From Candidatus Manganitrophaceae bacterium (GTDB taxonomy: Bacteria; Nitrospirota; Nitrospiria; SBBL01; Manganitrophaceae), in the NCBI GenBank assembly GCA_016200325.1, contig JACQEZ010000019.1:372001-436000 (forward strand): a DNA stretch of 64,000 nt. The letters are read 5' to 3'. Below the pieces are notes generated by a model, which ran no database searches, was not told the DNA's origin, and worked only from the letters and a program-made list of their open reading frames with translations. How positions within the stretch are numbered: the first letter of the stretch is position 1; each line of letters opens with the position of its first letter. Positions 6,024 to 16,410 of this stretch are shown one piece after another. Both the position numbers and the translations under genes were made by a program.

Positions 6024-9000
6024 TCAGATGTGGGACATCAGGTCATCGATCTTTGTCGCTTTGATGAAGCGGGCGGGGTTCTCACTGACGGCCAGCGCTT
6101 CGAAGTGCGCCTCTCCACACTTTATCTTTGCGCTTTCCTTGTCCCGCAGGTCGTCGGTGAAGAGGCTGCTTTTTGTTTCGACCACGAAATAAAGACGCTC
6201 GGCTCCGTCTTTCTCTACTAGAACGGCCCAGTCTGGGTTATAGGTACCAAGCGGTGTGGGAACGCGGAACCAACCAGGGAGCTTGGCATAAACCTTGATC
6301 GCTTCGTTCTTTTCCAGTTGCTCGGCAAACGTGCGCTCGGTGTCGAACCGGTAGATCACCTGCTCATGGACCGACCTGTTGGAGTCGATCATCGACTTGA
6401 GATAGCCGATAAGTTCTTCGGTCTCGAATAGTTGCTGAGCGTAATAATCCTCCGTGCCAATACGCTGATATTTGATGCCATCCACCAGAGCGAGGCGCTT
6501 TGCGCGGTTGATAATCTCGGCGGTGAGTTCAATGAACTGTTGAGGGTTACGCTTGAAATCATCAAGCCGGGCGCTCTCCACCAGAATGCGGTGAATGCTG
6601 CGGCGGGTGAGTTGCGTCTTGTCTTGCAAATCGGTGAGGATATCGGGCAGATCGATGTCAGCCTCGTCGAGCGTCACGGGGGCGGAGGTGGCCGTCTCCT
6701 TCGTGTCCACGCCGGCGCGTCCGATAGAAAGGTCAGCCTTGCGCCATTGCAGCCGCATCCTGGCAATGACGAAGCTCGAATCTTTGATCGCCTTGATACA
6801 AGTCGCGAGCAATGCTTCATTGTCGAACTGTACACGGTAGGTGGTTTTGTGCTTGATACGGTCCCACAGCGCCTTGAACTCCGCACTGTGCAGCACGGCC
6901 TGGCGGGTCTTCACATGTTTGCGCTCGTCAGCATTCTTGATTTCAAACCGTCCCGCCAGCTTGCGAAGAATTTCCGCCACCTGCGGCAGTTGGGCTGCGA
7001 ACGGTTCCGGCAATGCCAGCGTGCCGTCCTTGAGCTTCTGGCGCAGGGTGTCCTGCACCTTGCCTTGGGCATTCACGAGACCGGCCGAGCGCAGATGCTC
7101 CCAAAGCACCTTTGACTGCTCGAGACCCAGAGGCGCGGGTTGGCCGTCGGCTCCCGTGGCGATGATCCCAGCAAATTGGTGGGTCTCCACAATGCCGAAG
7201 CGGATGCCGGTTTCGTCCTCGATCTCCTTCTGGAGTTTTTCCGCGAACTGTTCATAACTCTCCGTTGCGATCACGGTCAAAGTGTTCACCTCAAACCCGC
7301 GCAGGCGCTCGCCCTTCTGGTTCACGCACAGGCGCAAACCTCGCCCGATGGTCTGGCGGCGCTGCTGCTCGGAAGCCATCTCGCGAAGGGCGCATATTTG
7401 AAAGACGTTCGGATTGTCCCAACCTTCGCGCAGCGCGGAGTGGGAGAAGATAAACTTGAGAGGCGTGTCGAAGCTTAGCAGCTTCTCCTTGTCCCGCATG
7501 ATGAGGTTATAGGTGTCGTCGTCCGCCTTCGTATCCCCGCGCGTGTCCTTCAACATCTCCACCGTCTTGGTACCGACCTTTTTCTTGTCGATAGAGAAAT
7601 AGCCATCGTGCACGTCCTCTGCGGCGGTGGTCAGGTCTACTTCCTTGAAAAGGCTTTGGTAGTCAGGATGGTTGGCGAGGCGGCGGTATTCCTCCTCGAA
7701 GATGCGGGCATAGTCCCCCTTCACCGCGTTGCCGTCGGCATCGTATTGCCGGTATTTCTCCACGGCATCGACGAAGAACAGGCTGAGCACCTTGATCCCC
7801 TGCGGGGTGAGGCGCTTCTCCTTGTCCAGGTGCTCCTTGATAGTGCGGTGGATCATCTGACGCTGTATGGCCAGCGGGTCTACGTCACCATAGGATTGGC
7901 CAAGGCGAAGGTATTGCTCACCACCAGGGTAGCGCAGTTCCAGGAATTCATCATTCTTGGCGACGCGGATCTCACCCACCCGGCAGTCGCGATAAACGGC
8001 CCGCCCGGTAGTCATTTCCAGGTCGTCGCCATCCTGCACCATGATTTCGCGTCTTTGCACGCCGGTGACCGTCTGCACATCGACATCAACCTTGGCCGTG
8101 ATGACACCTCGTTTATTGCTCACGGAGAGCAACCGCAGATATGCTTTATTGTGACCGCCCTCTACAGAGGCTGCCGCTACTTCGATCTGCTTCACCAGCT
8201 TCCGCTCGTAGGCGTCCACCGCGTCGAGCTTGAAAACCATGTGGTGCGCCTCTTTGGGCGTCGCGGAATAACGCAGGTTGCACAGTGGATTCATCCGATC
8301 CATGGCCTTCTTACCCTTGCCGTCAAGTCCGCCTTCCACACTCTGCGGCTCGTCCACAATGATGATGGGGCGCGTCGCCCGGATCAGATCGACGGGCTTC
8401 TCCCAACCGGTATCCTCGTGACGGCGATACATCTTGTTCTTCGATTTCTCTCGGCGGGCGGCCTCGTCCGCTTCCTCCGTTTGCGCCTGTTGTTCGTCGC
8501 CGAACTTGTTGATCGCACCGACCGTCATGACCATGATTTGGATCTGTGGGCTGGTAGCGAAGTTCCGCACTTGGCCGAGCTTCTCCGAATCGTAACTGAA
8601 GAAGTCGAACGGCGGGCCTGCATAAAGCCCTTTCAAGTGCTCCTCGGCGGTCTCGATGGTATGATAGACGCCTTCTTTGATCGCCACCGATGGCACCACG
8701 ATGACAAATTTGGTGAATCCGTATCGTTTATTCAGCTCGAAGATGGTGCGAAGATAGACATAGGTCTTTCCGGTGCCGGTTTCCATCTCCACAGTGAAAT
8801 CGCCGGACGCGAGCAAGGCCGAGGGAGCTAGCCCGCCCCGAAGCTGGATGGCGTTCAGATTCTTCAGGATCTCGTCGTCCAGCAATGTCAACCGATTACC
8901 GATACCCATGTCATTTTCTGCGAAGCCCATCCGCTGCTGCGGGTCCGCGGGGTCGCGAGTGACGGTGAACTCGGTGCGGCAGGTCTCCTGCCCACGAAAT

Positions 9001-9065
9001 AGATCACATACCGCTTCGATGGCCTGAAGCTGGTAGTCGAGGTTAGGTTCGAAGTGCAGTTTCAT
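6024..9065 (-). CDS. Type III restriction-like Res subunit (helicase-nuclease)
   Basis: The 1013-residue protein is a superfamily 2 helicase with Walker A METGTGKT near residue 95, motif II IIIVDEPQS, a late motif SALREGWDNPNVFQ and motif VI RRQTIGRGLRL. The C terminus carries a PD-(D/E)xK nuclease signature: NPDWAVLV followed by YFVVETKSS. In type III systems Res translocates along DNA and cuts when Mod finds an unmodified site. It begins nine bases after the methyltransferase stop and is the last large gene of the cassette. Size and motif order are normal and there is no sign of inactivation. Confidence 0.9.
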   Translation of the reverse strand: MKLHFEPNLDYQLQAIEAVCDLFRGQETCRTEFTVTRDPADPQQRMGFAENDMGIGNRLTLLDDEILKNLNAIQLRGGLAPSALLASGDFTVEMETGTGKTYVYLRTIFELNKRYGFTKFVIVVPSVAIKEGVYHTIETAEEHLKGLYAGPPFDFFSYDSEKLGQVRNFATSPQIQIMVMTVGAINKFGDEQQAQTEEADEAARREKSKNKMYRRHEDTGWEKPVDLIRATRPIIIVDEPQSVEGGLDGKGKKAMDRMNPLCNLRYSATPKEAHHMVFKLDAVDAYERKLVKQIEVAAASVEGGHNKAYLRLLSVSNKRGVITAKVDVDVQTVTGVQRREIMVQDGDDLEMTTGRAVYRDCRVGEIRVAKNDEFLELRYPGGEQYLRLGQSYGDVDPLAIQRQMIHRTIKEHLDKEKRLTPQGIKVLSLFFVDAVEKYRQYDADGNAVKGDYARIFEEEYRRLANHPDYQSLFKEVDLTTAAEDVHDGYFSIDKKKVGTKTVEMLKDTRGDTKADDDTYNLIMRDKEKLLSFDTPLKFIFSHSALREGWDNPNVFQICALREMASEQQRRQTIGRGLRLCVNQKGERLRGFEVNTLTVIATESYEQFAEKLQKEIEDETGIRFGIVETHQFAGIIATGADGQPAPLGLEQSKVLWEHLRSAGLVNAQGKVQDTLRQKLKDGTLALPEPFAAQLPQVAEILRKLAGRFEIKNADERKHVKTRQAVLHSAEFKALWDRIKHKTTYRVQFDNEALLATCIKAIKDSSFVIARMRLQWRKADLSIGRAGVDTKETATSAPVTLDEADIDLPDILTDLQDKTQLTRRSIHRILVESARLDDFKRNPQQFIELTAEIINRAKRLALVDGIKYQRIGTEDYYAQQLFETEELIGYLKSMIDSNRSVHEQVIYRFDTERTFAEQLEKNEAIKVYAKLPGWFRVPTPLGTYNPDWAVLVEKDGAERLYFVVETKSSLFTDDLRDKESAKIKCGEAHFEALAVSENPARFIKATKIDDLMSHI

Positions 9066-9074
9066 GCTCCCTGC

Positions 9075-11030
9075 CTATAAGCTACGCACGTTTTCCAGCC
9101 CATGCTGCTGAAGAATGGCAGCGAGGTTCGTCTTGGCCACGTCATCAGCAAAGGCGCTGTCACGAAAGACCACGGTGCTCTCGCTGGCAGGCGCTTGTTC
9201 CTTATGCCACGCTATAATGCCCATGGCCAATGGCTCCACATCCTCCCGCACGATGGACTCACTCAGGCAGACGATCAACACGCCACCGCCAATGCTGTGG
9301 ACTTCATGCTCCTTCTTCATGCTGCCTCCCACCTTCTTCATTGCCATCGGCACGGTGAGGTCGAGGCCAAGCTTGAGCAGGAGTTCAAAGAGGATGTCCT
9401 GCTGGGTGCGGCCTACTTTTAGGTTCTCCGCATGCGCTTCAAGGCTGGCGGCAAGGGCAGCGCGGTCCGGGTCCCACTCCTGAATGTTACTGCTATCGAG
9501 CTTGAAGACGCGGAAGCCGAGGTCTCCCGCAAGCATCGGGTTTTCCTCCCGAATCTTCTTCCCGGCTCGGCGCAGACGTTCTTTGGTCAGTTCCGCAATG
9601 TTTCTTGGCTTGCCCAGCTTATCGCACTGGTCGGCGGCCGTTTTCTGATCTTTGTTTGCCGGATCGAGAGGCTCAGGAAGCTGAACCAAAATGTGTCGAC
9701 GATATACTCCGTCAGCCGTATTTTGCGCCCACACTGCGTGTCCTGTCGTTCCCGATCCCGCGAAGAAATCGAGGACGATGGGCGCATTATCGTCCCGAAT
9801 GGCATTAGGACTTGTGAGACCGAGTATTCTTCGAATGAGGCGCGTCGGCTTCGGGTTGTCGAAGACCGCCTCCCCAAAAAGCTCTTTCACTTCCTGCCCA
9901 CCTTCGTCCGTCGTACCCGTAGACTCATAATCCCATAAATCGATGGGAACCATCCCTTCGTCCATCTCAGTTAGAAAATTCTTCAAGCGAGGGAACTTGG
10001 CGTCGCCAGCTTGCCCCCACCACAATCGTTTTTCCCGCACATGCCGTTCATGTTCGAGTCGCTCGTATTTCCATGCGTGCGTCGGATGGTCAACTGGAGC
10101 ACCCGAGACGGGGTTCACGATTGTGTATACAAGATTTGGCCGTTGATCTTTCGTTGCCGGATTGACGTAGGACGAGCTTGTCCACTCTCCGCGTGGATCA
10201 TTGTCTGGGTTGGAATAGATTTCCTTCGACTTTTCCCCTCGTGCTTCGCGCAAAATGGCGACCGCGTCGGACTTTCGGAATGCGATAAGCGTGTCTTTCA
10301 GTGAATAGAAGAGTCGCGCATTGTTACTACGCGTGTATCGTTTTTCCCACGCAATCGCACCAAGAAAATTTTCCTCTCCGAATATCTCCGCCATAACTGC
10401 TTTGAGGTGGGCGGACTCACCATCGTCGATGTTAACCACTATTAGCCCATCATCCCTCAGTAGATTTCTCGCAAGCTTCAACCGCGGATACATCATATTG
10501 AGCCAGTCGGTGTGAAACCGGCCGCTCGCTTCGGTGTTGCTGCTGATCTTCTGCCCTCCCTTGGTCTGTCCAGTCAATTCCAGATAGTTCTTGATGTTGT
10601 CCTGAAAGTTGTCTGGATAGACGAAGTCCTTGCCGGTGTTGTACGGCGGGTCGATATAGATCAGTTTCACCTTCCTGGCGTAGTATTTCTGGAGGAGTTT
10701 GAGGACTTCGAGGTTGTCGCCCTCGATCATGAGGTTCCGGGTGGTATCCCAATCCACCGAATCCGCAGGGCAAGGCCGCAACGTGCCGGTGCTAGGGGTA
10801 AGCGCAAGCTGGCGGGCGCGGCGTTTACCATGCCAGTTGAGGCCGTATTTCTCCTCAGCATCGGTGACGGTCCGGTCGCCCACGAGCTGCTTGAGCACGT
10901 CCAGATTCACGGCTATGCCGTCTTTGCCCTCGGTGATGAGTTCGGGGAAAAAGGCTTTGAGCTGGGCAAGATTCTGTGCAACGAGGTCGGGCGACTTCGT
11001 CTCGGGGTCACTATCGGTCAGTTTTTTCAT
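9075..11030 (-). CDS. Beta-class DNA methyltransferase (type III Mod-like)
   Basis: The 651-residue enzyme has the catalytic DPPYNTGKDF near residue 125 and the SAM-binding DFFAGSGTTGHAV near residue 420. That order (DPPY before FxGxG) defines beta-class N6-adenine or N4-cytosine methyltransferases, as in type III Mod. The central region between the motifs is the likely target-recognition part. I chose the ATG at 11030 because AAGGACAC lies just upstream and the conserved MKKLTDSDPETKSPDL begins there; a longer frame upstream has a Pro/Arg-rich shadow composition. It lies between DUF4391 (14 bases) and Res (9 bases), so the genes are co-transcribed. Confidence 0.92.
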   Translation of the reverse strand: MKKLTDSDPETKSPDLVAQNLAQLKAFFPELITEGKDGIAVNLDVLKQLVGDRTVTDAEEKYGLNWHGKRRARQLALTPSTGTLRPCPADSVDWDTTRNLMIEGDNLEVLKLLQKYYARKVKLIYIDPPYNTGKDFVYPDNFQDNIKNYLELTGQTKGGQKISSNTEASGRFHTDWLNMMYPRLKLARNLLRDDGLIVVNIDDGESAHLKAVMAEIFGEENFLGAIAWEKRYTRSNNARLFYSLKDTLIAFRKSDAVAILREARGEKSKEIYSNPDNDPRGEWTSSSYVNPATKDQRPNLVYTIVNPVSGAPVDHPTHAWKYERLEHERHVREKRLWWGQAGDAKFPRLKNFLTEMDEGMVPIDLWDYESTGTTDEGGQEVKELFGEAVFDNPKPTRLIRRILGLTSPNAIRDDNAPIVLDFFAGSGTTGHAVWAQNTADGVYRRHILVQLPEPLDPANKDQKTAADQCDKLGKPRNIAELTKERLRRAGKKIREENPMLAGDLGFRVFKLDSSNIQEWDPDRAALAASLEAHAENLKVGRTQQDILFELLLKLGLDLTVPMAMKKVGGSMKKEHEVHSIGGGVLIVCLSESIVREDVEPLAMGIIAWHKEQAPASESTVVFRDSAFADDVAKTNLAAILQQHGLENVRSL

Positions 11031-11044
11031 TGTGTCCTTGTTCT

Positions 11045-11806
11045 TCAAAGTTTTTCGCGAGCGGCGGCTTGAGCCGCCTCCACGCGCTTCAGTTCCAGGT
11101 TCAATTCTACCTGCCGCGCCACCTGCTTCTCCTTCACAGCGGCCGCACGCAGGCGGGCGATCTCCGCATCGAGCCGCGTGCATTCCAGCAAGGCGTCGCG
11201 CCGGGCGGCAGCGTGTTCGGCGTTGCTGGCTACCGAGAACACGCCGGTCACGCGGGCAGCATGGAAGGCAAGCAGTGTATCTATCCAGCCCTGATACAGT
11301 GCATAGAGCGTTGTTCGCGGCTGCTGACCCAGCGCCAAGGCACCACAGAAGGCCGGCCAGCACTCGCCATCGCGTGCCGCGTCCCATTCAGCGGCGACTA
11401 CCTCACCCTCAAGCACAGTCTTACCCGCTTTCCCCTGCGACCAGCGCTTGTGGGCGGCAGAAATTCCAGGTCGGCCTCCCTGCTCCGTCAACAGCAGCAG
11501 CGGATAAGGTACCGCGCGGTGCACCAGCTCCACCAGCCGCGCCGTCCTGGCCTCGCTCCGCAAGGTGAAACGCAGCACGGCGATCTCCAAATATTCCTGC
11601 ACGTCGTCTCGGTACTCGGGTACACCGATGGTCGTGGGCTTGAGAGCCGCCAGCCAGAACAACTCCTCGATGCCGTCATTGATAATGCGCTTGTCAGCGG
11701 CTGTGGGCGCACCATTTTCGAGCAACAGCTTCTTGGGCACGCGCTGATCCACGCGGCTGGTGGCTGGCAGGTCGAGGGCGGAGACGAGCGCGTCGTGGTT
11801 CATCAT
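11045..11806 (-). CDS. DUF4391 domain protein of restriction cassette
   Basis: The 253-residue protein fits DUF4391, typical of clusters with an SNF2 helicase and a type III methyltransferase. Recognisable segments are KKLLLENGAPTAADKRIIND, ELFWLAALKP and YLEIAVLRFTLR, ending in a long Ala/Arg/Glu-rich coiled-coil-like helix. The molecular role is unknown; a structural or DNA-tethering role beside the helicase is a guess. Its start overlaps the helicase stop by four bases (ATGA), indicating translational coupling. Confidence 0.78.
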   Translation of the reverse strand: MMNHDALVSALDLPATSRVDQRVPKKLLLENGAPTAADKRIINDGIEELFWLAALKPTTIGVPEYRDDVQEYLEIAVLRFTLRSEARTARLVELVHRAVPYPLLLLTEQGGRPGISAAHKRWSQGKAGKTVLEGEVVAAEWDAARDGECWPAFCGALALGQQPRTTLYALYQGWIDTLLAFHAARVTGVFSVASNAEHAAARRDALLECTRLDAEIARLRAAAVKEKQVARQVELNLELKRVEAAQAAAREKL

Positions 11807-14800
11807 GCCGCCTCGGACAACACCGCGAGCCAGGCCACCACCTCAAAGTCGTTAATACCCGCAAACTCGCCCTTCATGGCATGAGTGCCGCCGGGACTGA
11901 ACAGACTCGCCACGGCGCGCTCTTCGTTCTTACCGACCACCGAGGCCACGGCGGCGGCGAGCAGGCGCTGCGCAGCGCGCATGTCCTCGCCCTCCTTTGT
12001 CGCCTTATCGAAGCGGGCGCACGCCTCTGCATCGGGCAAGTCGCGCCCGAGGCAGAGGCGCTTGAGCCGGTCAAGAATCTGCTTGGCTTGCGTGTACGGG
12101 AGCAGCACCGTGCCACCGTCGCCCACATGCACGAGATAATGAGCACCAAGTGGATAGCCGGCCTCGGCGCTGCGCTTGGCGGCCTCGCCCTCGGCACGGA
12201 GGCAGAAGATGATGCCCGGCGCGATTTCCGCTTCTGTGGTAGTCGTGACCGCGCATGTGCCGAGCGGCAGACTCTCCAGCACGCCGGGATGTGCCTTGAG
12301 GTATTGCGCCAGATCGATACGGAAGTCGGTCAGTGTGAGGTCCGCAATGGAGATGCCGGTGGAGAGGTCCTCCAAATCGATCACTGCGTCCTGGAGTTTC
12401 AACAGTTGCTTGCGGCGGTACTCCAGATCGTTCATCTGGTTGCCGGATTGCTGCTCGATTAAATTCTCCTCGCCGGTCGCGGAGATGTCAAGCAGCACCA
12501 TGCGGCCGCTAACCCGCTGTTCCAGGTTGATATATTCCTCCAGCTCCATGTTGGGCCAGAAATTGACGAGTTGGATGCACTCATTGGGCGAGCCGATGCG
12601 ATCAATACGGCCGAAGCGCTGAATGATGCGCACAGGGTTCCAGTGGATGTCATAGTTAATCAGCCAGTCGCAGTCTTGGAGGTTTTGACCTTCGGAAATA
12701 CAGTCCGTGGCGATGAGCAGGTCAAGCTCGCCGTCGCCGGCGAGTTCCTCGGGCCGCTCCTTGGACCGGGGTGCGAACGTGGTAAGGATCGATGCCAGGT
12801 CTTTGCGCAGCCCGTGCAGCGTCGTCTGGTTTCGACCCGTGCCGGTGACAAGCGCCGTATCAATACCAAGGGTTATTTTCGCCCAAGGTGCGAGCTGATC
12901 GTATAGATATCGGGCGGTGTCCGCAAAGGCAGTGAAGACGATCACCTTGCGGTTGCCGAGGTTGATCGGGTTACGGCATTTGTGTTCGATCATCTCACGC
13001 AGGGCAGCAAGCTTAGCGTCACGGGAGGCATCCACCTGGGCCGCCGCCGCGTGGAGGGTCGCCAAACGGTTGCGGTCCTCTATCAGATCCTGTTTCCAGC
13101 GGATGAGGTCCACGTCCTTCAGCAGCACCTTCACCTTGCGTCCGACGAGCAAACTCTCGAAGGCGGAATCGTCGAGGTCCACATCTTCGATGTCGATCTC
13201 CTCCAACTCCTCGGCGTGGCTCTCGATATGGGCCAGGGTGACCTCAACGTCTCGTAGTTGACGCTGCACCGTGAGGGCAAACGATGGAACCGCGCTTTCC
13301 ATGCGCTTAAGCACGTTGACACGCAACAAGTGGATCAGGCTTTCCTCGCGGTCGGCTTGACGGAAGAAGCCCTCGCCACCGCGAATCTCGGTACTGTACT
13401 TCTTGTCGTAAGCCGCCTGCTTGTGTGGCAGCACGTACCGGAGGGGCGCGTAGGAGGCGAGGGTTAGGCGGCGGATTTCATTGTTGATCTCGCGGATCGA
13501 GCGGAATTCGCCGGCTCGGTCCACATCGGCTTTGATGTTGATCGGTTTCAATCGGTCTGGAAAGCGTCCGGTTTCGGCGGTGCCGTAATACTTCTCGATA
13601 TGCTTGCGCGAACGGGCGATGGTGAGCAGATCAAGCAGAGTGAAGTAATCGAAGCCGAGCATCTCGATCAGCCGCGAGGGCGTCCGATCCGGGTCATCGA
13701 AATCGAGCCAGCGGTTGAACTGCTTCTGCGCGAGGCGCGTGGTGCTGTCGATGCTGCCGATGCCGTGATCCAGCAGAGCCGTGTCGTCGCCTTCTGTAGC
13801 GAAGGCGATCTGGTTCCGTAGATCGGCCATGCGGTTGTTGACCGGCGTCGCCGAGAGCATGAGTACGCGGGTCTTGACGCCTTCCTTGATGATCTTGCGC
13901 ATGAGGCGATCGTAGCGGGTCTCGCTGCCAACCCGCGGCGTTTTCTTGTTGCGGAAATTGTGAGATTCGTCAATGACGACAAGGTCATAGTTGCCCCAAT
14001 TGACATGTGCCAGATCGATATCGCCTGACAAACCGCCATCGCGTGACAAGTCCGTGTGATTGAGGACGTCATAGTTGAAGCGGTCCGGGGCAAGAAAGTT
14101 CCGCCGGTCATTCGTCTTATAGAGAGTCCAATTGTCGCGCAGCCGCTTCGGGCAGAGCACCAGCACCCGATCATTTCGCAGTTCGTGGTATTTGATGATC
14201 GCGAGCGCCTCGAAGGTTTTCCCAAGGCCGACACTGTCTGCGATGATGCAGCCGCCGAATCGGTTGAGCTTGTCGATCGCGCCGACCACACCGTCGCGCT
14301 GGAATCTGTAAAGTTTCTTCCAGACCACCGTATTGCGGATACCGGTCGCCGACTTGACGATCTGATCCTCGTCGAGCGCATCGTCGCGGTCCCTGAATAA
14401 ATGGAAGAGAATTAGAAAATAAATGGATGACGGCGGCTTGCGCTCAAAGATATTTTCGAGTTGTGCCAGTAAGACGTTTTTTGCCTCTGGCGAAGCGGGA
14501 AGACTATTCCAAAGGGCGGTAAACCAAGCACCGAGCATGTTCCACTCGTCTGAGTTCTCGGAACACTGAATCAGACCGAACTGATTACCCGGCATGAGAC
14601 CAAGGCCATCCGTCGTGAAGGGACAGTTTCCGGTAATGACTCGACGCAGAGCAGCGTCCATGTGACCCATAATCAAAGTGGACTGAGGAAGCACTCCGGT
14701 TGCTCCCCGGAGTTCAGTCTTGTTCTTGATCCACTCGGCACACAAGCGGGCAAGCCAGCGACCTTGGAGACGGTTTCGGAAAGGGCGATCCTTTTCCGAG

Positions 14801-15012
14801 CCGAATAAGCCGAGGTCATTCCCCTCAGCGACGGGTAGTATTAATCGACAGTAATCAAGTTGCGCCAGTAACTCACATACATCAGCAAAAGCGAAAAGCG
14901 ACAGTGCAGGTGAAGCGACATCCAAGTGGGAATTCAGTGTAATACATTTGCGTAGTTCATCGACGACCCGGTCGTTGCCCGTGTTTTTAATCAGCCTCAA
15001 TGTGCGCCCCAA
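11803..15012 (-). CDS. SNF2-family helicase with N-terminal PLD-like region
   Basis: The 1069-residue ATPase leads the cassette. Residues 1-200 resemble the PLD-like N terminus found on SNF2 proteins in restriction clusters (GNDRVVDELRKCI, FRNRLQGRWLARLCAEW, FTTDGLGLMPGNQF). The helicase core follows: ADSVGLGKTFEA near residue 260, VVIDESHNF near 350, MLSATPVNN, then the second lobe with VIVFTAFADTARYLYDQL, ATDCISEGQNL and QRFGRIDRIGS. The start is uncertain: TTG at 15012 or TTG at 15000, neither with a clear ribosome site. It probably moves along or remodels DNA for the methyltransferase and nuclease. Confidence 0.87.
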   Translation of the reverse strand: MGRTLRLIKNTGNDRVVDELRKCITLNSHLDVASPALSLFAFADVCELLAQLDYCRLILPVAEGNDLGLFGSEKDRPFRNRLQGRWLARLCAEWIKNKTELRGATGVLPQSTLIMGHMDAALRRVITGNCPFTTDGLGLMPGNQFGLIQCSENSDEWNMLGAWFTALWNSLPASPEAKNVLLAQLENIFERKPPSSIYFLILFHLFRDRDDALDEDQIVKSATGIRNTVVWKKLYRFQRDGVVGAIDKLNRFGGCIIADSVGLGKTFEALAIIKYHELRNDRVLVLCPKRLRDNWTLYKTNDRRNFLAPDRFNYDVLNHTDLSRDGGLSGDIDLAHVNWGNYDLVVIDESHNFRNKKTPRVGSETRYDRLMRKIIKEGVKTRVLMLSATPVNNRMADLRNQIAFATEGDDTALLDHGIGSIDSTTRLAQKQFNRWLDFDDPDRTPSRLIEMLGFDYFTLLDLLTIARSRKHIEKYYGTAETGRFPDRLKPINIKADVDRAGEFRSIREINNEIRRLTLASYAPLRYVLPHKQAAYDKKYSTEIRGGEGFFRQADREESLIHLLRVNVLKRMESAVPSFALTVQRQLRDVEVTLAHIESHAEELEEIDIEDVDLDDSAFESLLVGRKVKVLLKDVDLIRWKQDLIEDRNRLATLHAAAAQVDASRDAKLAALREMIEHKCRNPINLGNRKVIVFTAFADTARYLYDQLAPWAKITLGIDTALVTGTGRNQTTLHGLRKDLASILTTFAPRSKERPEELAGDGELDLLIATDCISEGQNLQDCDWLINYDIHWNPVRIIQRFGRIDRIGSPNECIQLVNFWPNMELEEYINLEQRVSGRMVLLDISATGEENLIEQQSGNQMNDLEYRRKQLLKLQDAVIDLEDLSTGISIADLTLTDFRIDLAQYLKAHPGVLESLPLGTCAVTTTTEAEIAPGIIFCLRAEGEAAKRSAEAGYPLGAHYLVHVGDGGTVLLPYTQAKQILDRLKRLCLGRDLPDAEACARFDKATKEGEDMRAAQRLLAAAVASVVGKNEERAVASLFSPGGTHAMKGEFAGINDFEVVAWLAVLSEAA

Positions 15013-15473
15013 ACAATGGATACTGGAAACTTGGGTCTCGCGTTAACACGCTTGTTGGTTTTAAAGTGCGCAATGAAGTATTTGGAAATTCAGAAGCCAG
15101 AAAAGGCTTTCTTCGTATCTCGTTAAAGTATCTTAGGTGCCGAGTATACTCAAAAGGGAAAAGGATCGCAAGCCGGGTGTAAGTCGATTTGAAAATAGTG
15201 GGACATATTAAATCGGACAAGAAAAGTCGATTTATAGATGCCGCCCTGGTACCCGGCCAAGCCATGGGAATGCACCCTTTCTCATCTCGAAGGAGTGAAG
15301 GATCGTCGGACTACCTTGCTCGTTTCTCTTGACGTTATAGATATGGTCAACATAATATGTGTCTCAAAACAACTGGAGAGTTCGTGCAATTAGGGATGAG
15401 AACGATCTGTTTGCAATATATTCACAATGTTTAGTTGTGCTCTGGTGGAAATACCTTTTAAAAGAGGGGCATC
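15013..15473. other. Intergenic region between divergent genes
   Basis: This 460-base AT-rich gap separates the restriction cassette from a divergent hypothetical gene and should hold both promoters. I see no strong hairpins or tRNA and no ORF with coding character. A roughly 90-codon minus-strand frame at 14987-15265 overlaps the helicase start and lacks protein-like composition. Confidence 0.5.
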
Positions 15474-16304
15474 ATGAAACGGGAGGAAGTAGCCAACATC
15501 ATTAACAGCAAGTACCAGCGGTACACAGCCGAAGTGATTAACCTTATCAAAGCACTCCCTTCAAACTGCCGCCAAAGCGGCGATGACTCTGGCTTGAAAA
15601 ATGTGTGGGAGGAATGGAAAGCGCAGATTCAGGGCGAAGAATCCCCCCTTTTCTACGCTTATGAGGAAACGATCCGTGGTCTCTGCCGAAGTGTCATCCA
15701 GGCTCTACCTCAGGATGAGCAGTCGTTATTATGGCTTTTGTCCGACGGTTATTTTGATAGTGATAACGATTCTTCCTCTGCCGGCGCTCCTACGTTGGAC
15801 GCGGTAGAAGACGAGCTTTATAATCGTATTTGGTCCATTGGTGCGGATGAAGATCTCTTGTCGGACCAGGAAGAGGATGAAGATCTATTAGGTGAGGATC
15901 ATGAACTAACTGCTACCGAATCTAAAATCAATCAAGATAAACCAAGTTATGCCGCTAAAATAGTTGGAAAAAGAATCAGAGATGTTTACATCTCCAGGAA
16001 AACCGATAATGCGGCGACTCAAATTATTCTTATCTTCACGGATTATGATACTTGTGTATTTACTATCCAGCATTCTCTTCTTGAAGTATTATTCACCAGA
16101 GTAAATGACCCTAAATTTGATGATCGACTCCATGATAAACATTTCAAGCGCATCGATAGCGCGGTTTTCAGTGGAACCTCTGACAAAGAGGTCCATGAGC
16201 TTTATCATTGCCTATGGACCAAGGCCACAGTAGATCCAAAATACGATAAAGCTGAATGGAGAATGCTTGGCGATATTTTGAGGGAGTCTGGATTTAGGGT
16301 TTGA
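15474..16304 (+). CDS. Hypothetical acidic protein divergent from restriction cassette
   Basis: The 276-residue protein has an N-terminal helical part (MKREEVANIINSKYQRYTAE), a strongly acidic linker near residues 120-150 rich in Asp and Glu, and a C-terminal domain with IRDVYISRKTDNAATQIILI and DYDTCVFTIQHSLLEV. The start has AGAGGGG eight bases upstream. No family is recognised. Its lower GC and position suggest element cargo. A regulator, anti-restriction factor or extra defence component are all possible. Confidence 0.65.
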   Translation: MKREEVANIINSKYQRYTAEVINLIKALPSNCRQSGDDSGLKNVWEEWKAQIQGEESPLFYAYEETIRGLCRSVIQALPQDEQSLLWLLSDGYFDSDNDSSSAGAPTLDAVEDELYNRIWSIGADEDLLSDQEEDEDLLGEDHELTATESKINQDKPSYAAKIVGKRIRDVYISRKTDNAATQIILIFTDYDTCVFTIQHSLLEVLFTRVNDPKFDDRLHDKHFKRIDSAVFSGTSDKEVHELYHCLWTKATVDPKYDKAEWRMLGDILRESGFRV

Positions 16305-16410
16305 TTGAGAATCTACTGCTGATTCGATTATAAAATGACCTTGGCTTTGGCACCTGACCCTTCTCAGAAAGTCCTTGCGCATCGGTATGCATTTCCGTAG
16401 CCATAAAACT

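Noticed and set aside
7608-8831. A 407-codon plus-strand frame within the Res gene
   Set aside because: It is antisense to recognisable helicase motifs and has shadow-like composition.
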